Shown: positions 44,501 through 50,500 of the stretch, piece by piece
Layout of the letters: every line of letters starts with the position of its first letter
Position numbering within the stretch: the stretch's first letter is position 1
Assembly (NCBI GenBank): GCA_947650365.1
Contig: OX393552.1
Location: 19,060,351-19,124,350 of the forward strand
Reading direction: 5' to 3'
From: Chamaelirium japonicum
Lineage: Eukaryota; Streptophyta; Magnoliopsida; Liliales; Melanthiaceae
Length of the DNA: 64,000 nt
Notes under the pieces: generated by a model
What the model was told of the DNA's origin: nothing
Seen by the model: the letters and a program-made list of their open reading frames with translations, nothing else
The model's database searches: none
Position numbers and translations under genes: made by a program

Positions 44501-47500
44501 CAGGACCTTCACTACTATGCTTCATACCCAGTTTGGTCGACGCATTAAGACTTTTCGGTCTAATTGTGCCCAGGAGTATTTCTCCTCTGAGATGCGCAAG
44601 ATCCTTCAGACTCACGGCACTCTTCACCAACAATCGTGTCCCCACACCCATGAACAAAACGGAGTCGCCGAGCGCAAACATCGACATGTCCTCGAGACAG
44701 CACGAGCTCTACTTCTGTCTGCTTCTGTTCCACATTCCTACTGGGCTGAAGCTGTCCTGACTGCTGTTCACCTCATCAACATCACTCCGTCCTTATCCTT
44801 CTCTGGTGTTTTCCCGTACGAGCGGCTTTACTCCACATCTCCTGACTACTCTCTCCTTCCTCCCCATGAGCGCACGTGTTTCGTCCTCCTTCCTCTCCAT
44901 GAGCGCACCAAACTCTCTGCTAGGTCTGTTAGGTGTGTTCACTTAGGACTCAGTCGGGAGCACAAGGGCTATCGGTGTTACGATCCCTTGGCTCGTCGTA
45001 TCCGTGTCTCTCGCCACGTCTCCTTTGTAGAGGATGTCCCGTACTTTTCCACTGAGTCCTGGGATCTTCCTTCACCACTTATGTCATCTTCTACGTCGTC
45101 ACCCCCTCTCAACATCCCCTTCCTACCTCCGTATCCTGCTCCTACGCCTACCTTCCCGGTTGAGCCTCCTCCACCACCTCCACCTCCACCTCCACCTCCA
45201 CCTCCCTCGTCTCCACCACCTCCCCCGCCACCTCCCTCTCCCCCGTCACCTCCACCACCACCACCTATTACTCGTGTCTATGTTCGTCGGTCTGCAGCTC
45301 CTCCTCCAGAGTCGGTTCACACTGGTACTCCCTCGCCTGATGCTGTTGCTCCCTCCTCACTGGTCGTGGATCCTGCTCCTGTTCGGCGCTACCCGGCGCG
45401 CGAACATCACCCTCCTGATAGATATGACTACTCTCCGGACAGGTTTAGCTAGTCTGCCTTTACCTCTGACTCTCCTGACTCCTCTGGCTACTCTGCCATT
45501 GCCTCCTATTCTCCAGCTTATCAGGCTTTTCTTACCGCACTTTATACCCACCGGGAGCCCCAGTCATACCGTGAGGCAGCTTTACACCCAGAGTGGCGAC
45601 ATGCCATGTCAGTAGAGCTTGAGGCTTTTCAGCGGACCCAGACATGGGATTTGGTGCCTTGTCCCTCAGGCGTGGTGCCTGTTAGCTGCAAGTGGATCTT
45701 CAAGGTCAAGACTCACCCTGATGGATCCATTGAGCGACACAAGACCCGCCTCGTTGCTCGTGGCTTCTCCCAGGAGTATGGGATTGATTATGAGGAGACG
45801 TTTGCTCCAGTTGCTCGGATGACTACTGTGCGCACCCTCTTAGCTGTGGCAGCTGTTCGAGGGTGGCCTCTCCATCAGATGGATGTCACCAATGCGTTCC
45901 TTCACGGTGACCTCTCCGAGGAAGTATATATGGCTCCTCCTCCAGGCATTTCAGTTCCTCCAAGGCACGTTTGTCGTTTACGCCGTGCTATCTATGGGCT
46001 CAAACAAGCACCTCAGGCATGGTTTGAGCATTTCCGCAGTGCAGTTCTGGCAGCTGGGTTTGTCGAGAGATACTCTGACTACGCTATGTTCACCCGCTCC
46101 TCCAATCAGGGTATTACTGTACTACTTCTGTATGTGGATGATATGATCATCACCGGGGATGACAGTGCTACCATAGCTTCCCTTCAGCGTCACCTTCAGA
46201 GCCAGTTTGAGATGAAGGATCTAGGCCCTCTCCGGTACTTTCTTGGCCTTGAAATTGCCCGGTCAGCTCGAGGATTGTTGATCTCCCAGCAGAAGTACAT
46301 CTCTAATATTTTTACCGAGGCTGCTCTTATGACTCTCGTACTGCTGACACGTCTATGGAGCTCAACTTGAAGCTCCTCTCTACCGATGGTGAGCCTCTCC
46401 AGGATATCTCTCGTTATCAGCGGCTGGTTGGGATGCTCGTTTATCTCACCATGACGAGGCCTGACATTGCCCATGCCGTTGGTATTGTCAGTCAGTTTGT
46501 TCAGTCTCCTCGCTCGGTTCATTATGCAGCAGTCCTTCGGATTATTCGGTATCTCCGTGGCACTATCACTCGATCGTTGTTGTTTCCCTCCACATCTCCA
46601 CTGGTTCTGCGTGCTTACTCTGATGCAGATTGGGCTGGAGATATTGCTACTCGTCGATCCACCACCGGCTACTGCGTGTTCCTTGGTGATTCCCTCATTT
46701 CTTGGCGCAGCAAGAAACAGGAGTCTGTTGCACGCTCCAGCACCGAAGCTGAATACCGAGCTATGGCTTCCACCACTGCAGAGATTGTCTGGCTTCGACG
46801 TCTTCTACTCGACTTGGGAGTTAGGATTTCTGGTGCTACACCTCTATTCTGTGACAACCGGAGTGCCATTCAAATTGCTAGCAATCCGGTTTTTCATGAG
46901 CGGATCAAACACATCGAGGTCGACTGTCATGATGTTCAGCAGGAGTTTCTTGTCAACTTCATCTCCCTGCCGTTCATTCCCTCGACAGAGCAGACTGCTG
47001 ATTTTCTCACCAAGCCCCTGATGATTGCTAGATTTCGTCATTTTATAAGCAAACTCTCGGTACATGATCCGCCGTGAGTTTGAGGGGGAGTGTTAATGTA
47101 TATACCGGGTCGGGTTCTATGTACAGTCGGGTCGGGTTCTATGTGTATACATGTACTTATATATTGGGCTTTAGTCCCTCAATGAGAACCATTCCATTCT
47201 CTCCAAACCCTAGCCGTCATCTCCTAACACTCCCCTTGTGTTATATTTGAAATGCAAAGATGATGGCTCTGTTTACCTGATGATGGTGATCAATTATTCC
47301 TGAACACTGGATATCCAACATAGTTTTTTATGGTTATACTCTTAGATTCCCATAGGTGAAATGCCCTTGCTAAGAGTCAAAACCCTATTCACCATCATAT
47401 AATCATCCAAGTTTTATCCCGTTAAGATAGGGTTGGCTATAGAGCACAGTTCTGACTAAGAAGGTTCCACAAAATGCGAACAAAATTCTCAACCCACTGT

Positions 47501-50500
47501 CAACCTGATGTCAACCCTCAATGATTTGTGCCAAAAACCTAACCAAGGTAACTTGGCAAGGGAGAGGCTTGCCAAGAAACCTAGAATATAAGGTGGCGAG
47601 TGGACACCCACCTTATTGCTTATGCAGTTTAAGCTCTTGCAACTAGGGAGCAACTCTCCAAGGTTGACTAGGGCTGAAATTGAGAAGAGTGCCACCTTAT
47701 TGCTTATACAGTTTAAGCTCTTGGACCATTTTTTTTTATAAATCTTACAATCTACCTAGGGTTCCTTGGAATCTACCAAGGAGATATACCTAGAAGGCTA
47801 GAATCCACCAGGGCTCTTGGAATCCACCAAAAAATAGCCGAGAAAAGTTTCTAGTTTTTATCATCATGAAAACGGATTAACAAAAGAGAGTTAGGAGCCT
47901 TTAAATATGCAACAAACCCCTAAGATTACCAGGATTAAGATTCCTAATCCTAATAGGACAAGCAGCTTATAAATGATCGATATGTCCTAAAGAAATACCT
48001 AAATGAAGAACACGTCTCGCGGGACTAAAATCAAACAAAATAAATCCAAAAGTTTTGCTATGAAATACATGTAAAATAGTTTTCTCCGATGACTGTGTGC
48101 GCATATCTAGCTCAGCATCAGAGTCATTTACCCTACCTACATCAGAGGTTTACTTAGACGATGAAAGATCATAGACGAAGATTGTGGCAAAGTCATTAAA
48201 TGCGTTATATGTATATTATAGTCCCACTCATATGAAGAGTTGGCTGCATATCATTCTTGTAATGGGGTTTGAAGAGATTTTATTATGCTCATTGCCCCAA
48301 ATTTCTCTAGGATCAAAAAGGCAAAAGTGGGATGGGGTCTTTACACCAGCCCAAGGTGATCATCAGATAGGGTTGTAAATGGGCCCAGTCCATCCCGAGG
48401 CCCATTGGGTCGGGCCCAATTTGGACCCAAGTTGGGCCAAGTTAACTTGAGATTTGGACTGTGCTGGGCTGGGCTCGATAGTTCAAGCCCGGATTTGTTA
48501 TGGACTGGGTATGGACAACCTCTATCCTGACCCGAAGCCCGGACTATTTTTTTAATTATATCGATGAGTATAGTATTTGACATACATGTTCTTTTCAAAC
48601 AATGCCTATAGTTTAGAAGCATCATTTCACAATTCACATGAATCATTTTGATACTTATCATACATAAGCAATGTTTTCTCCCATTTGTTGTGTGAACAAG
48701 AGAAATAAGAAGTTTTCGGCACACACCAGGTTAGAAGTTCGAGCTTAATTTGGGCTTGGGCTTCATAAATGTTAACAGATGGCCCCACTTCGGTAAGGGA
48801 GGCACCCATCACCCGCTTAATATACCCGTTGTGGACCTCCCCTTAAAACCCGGATTTTGAGGTGTGAGGGTATCTAACATGGTATCAGAGCTCTAGGGTT
48901 TTTCCGCGGTGAAGGCGACTCCTCCGGCATCTCCTCCTCCAGCACCGGCCTCCTCCTCCTCCGGCCGTCCCCTACTGCACCCCACCCGGCCTACACCTCC
49001 TCCGGCCTTCCGGCAGCTCCTCCCGCCCCGACAGCCCCTCCAACAATCCGACAGCCCCTCCAGCCCCCTCTTGCACCCGATTCCCCCCTCCGGCAGCCCT
49101 TCCAGCACCCGATTCTCCCCTCCGGCAGCCCCCTCCTGCACCCTATTCCCTTCTTACCCGCACCGGCAGCCCCTCCAGCCCCCTCCTGCACCGATTCCTC
49201 CCTTCGGCAGCCCCTCCAGCACCCTCCTGCACTCGATTCTCTCCTTTAACAGTCCCTCCAGCACTCCGGCAGCCTCGCCGCCCCCTCCTGCACCTTCTGA
49301 AGCCCCCCTACACCTCCTGAAGCCCCCGCCGCCCCCCTCCTGCACCTCCTGCAACCCCCACCGCCCCTCCTGCACCCCCTGAAGCCCCCGCCGCCCCTCC
49401 TACACCTCCTGCAACACTCACCACCTCCTCCTGCACATCCTGAAGCCCTGCCACCCCCTCCTGCCCCCCCTGCAACCCACGCCGTCCCCTTCTGCACCCC
49501 CTGCCACCCCCCATCGCCCCACCACAGTCCTCCCTCTCCTGGCCCTCCTCCTCCCACCACAACCCCCCCCCCCCTCGGCCTTCTCTTCACCGTAGTCCCC
49601 CCCTGTGCCGGCTTCTCCCCCGGCCTCCTCCTCCCGCCACAGCCCCCTCCCCCCTCCTGACTTTCTCTTCCACCACAGGTCCCCCCTCCGGCCCATCTTC
49701 TCTGTACCGGACTGCCAAGGACCTCCCTTGTGCCGGCTCGCCCCCGTACTTCAGGGGTATAGCTTCCTACAGCATCTCTCGTCTCCCGTACTGCCTGCAC
49801 ACAATAGCTGATTGTCGAGTCCCTCCGTCTCCTTGTTTTGATGGTATTCTCGGGCCACGTCAGTCGACTATGGACGTCGTCAGGGTCCCCTCCGCCATAA
49901 TGGCGGGACTGCTGCTGCCGCTGATCTCCCTACTCCAGCACCACCTGTCACTACTCCTGCTCAGTCTCGGTCTTACTCCGACCGCCTCCAGCGCTTTGAG
50001 GAGTTACTGTTTCGATACCTCGCCTCCACCAGCTCTTCGACAGATCACAGTCTCTCTGCCACTCCGGGTAGTACTGATCCATGGATCTTCGACTCGGGTG
50101 CCTCTTGCACCTTACCTCCGATCCTTCTGTACTCACGGACTGTAGCCCTGCTTCCACCCACCTGGGGATCCACACTGCTGACGGGACTCGTGTACCCATT
50201 TCGCAGTGTGGATCCATTACCCCTGTCTCCGATCCCACTGGTCGCCTAACCTTACCACTTGTTCACCTTGCTCCCCGCTTAAACATTAACTCCATTCTCT
50301 CCAAACCCTAGCCGTCATCTCCTAACATGGTATCAGAGCTAGCCCGTCTCCTGCTCCTGCTCCCGCTCCGGATGCTCCCCACCGATAGTGCCTTGCCATG
50401 TGTTCTCTGCGTGGGAGGATCATTGCCACGTGTGCTCTGCGTGAGGGGGGATGTTAACGGATGGTCCCACATCGGTAAGGGAGGCACCCATCACCCTCTT

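Larger units (their letters stand above)
42454..47229 (+). mobile_element. Ty1-copia element E (family A variant)
   Basis: 139-bp LTRs at 42454-42592 and 47091-47229 with about six differences, flanked by an exact CTCCC duplication (42449-42453, 47230-47234). TGGTATCAGAGC at 42593. The C-rich leader is followed by a short repeated block and then protease, integrase, RT and RNase H; I find no gag domain. LTR divergence of about 4 percent makes it older than A1 and F. Broken, with a few breaks. Confidence 0.92.
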
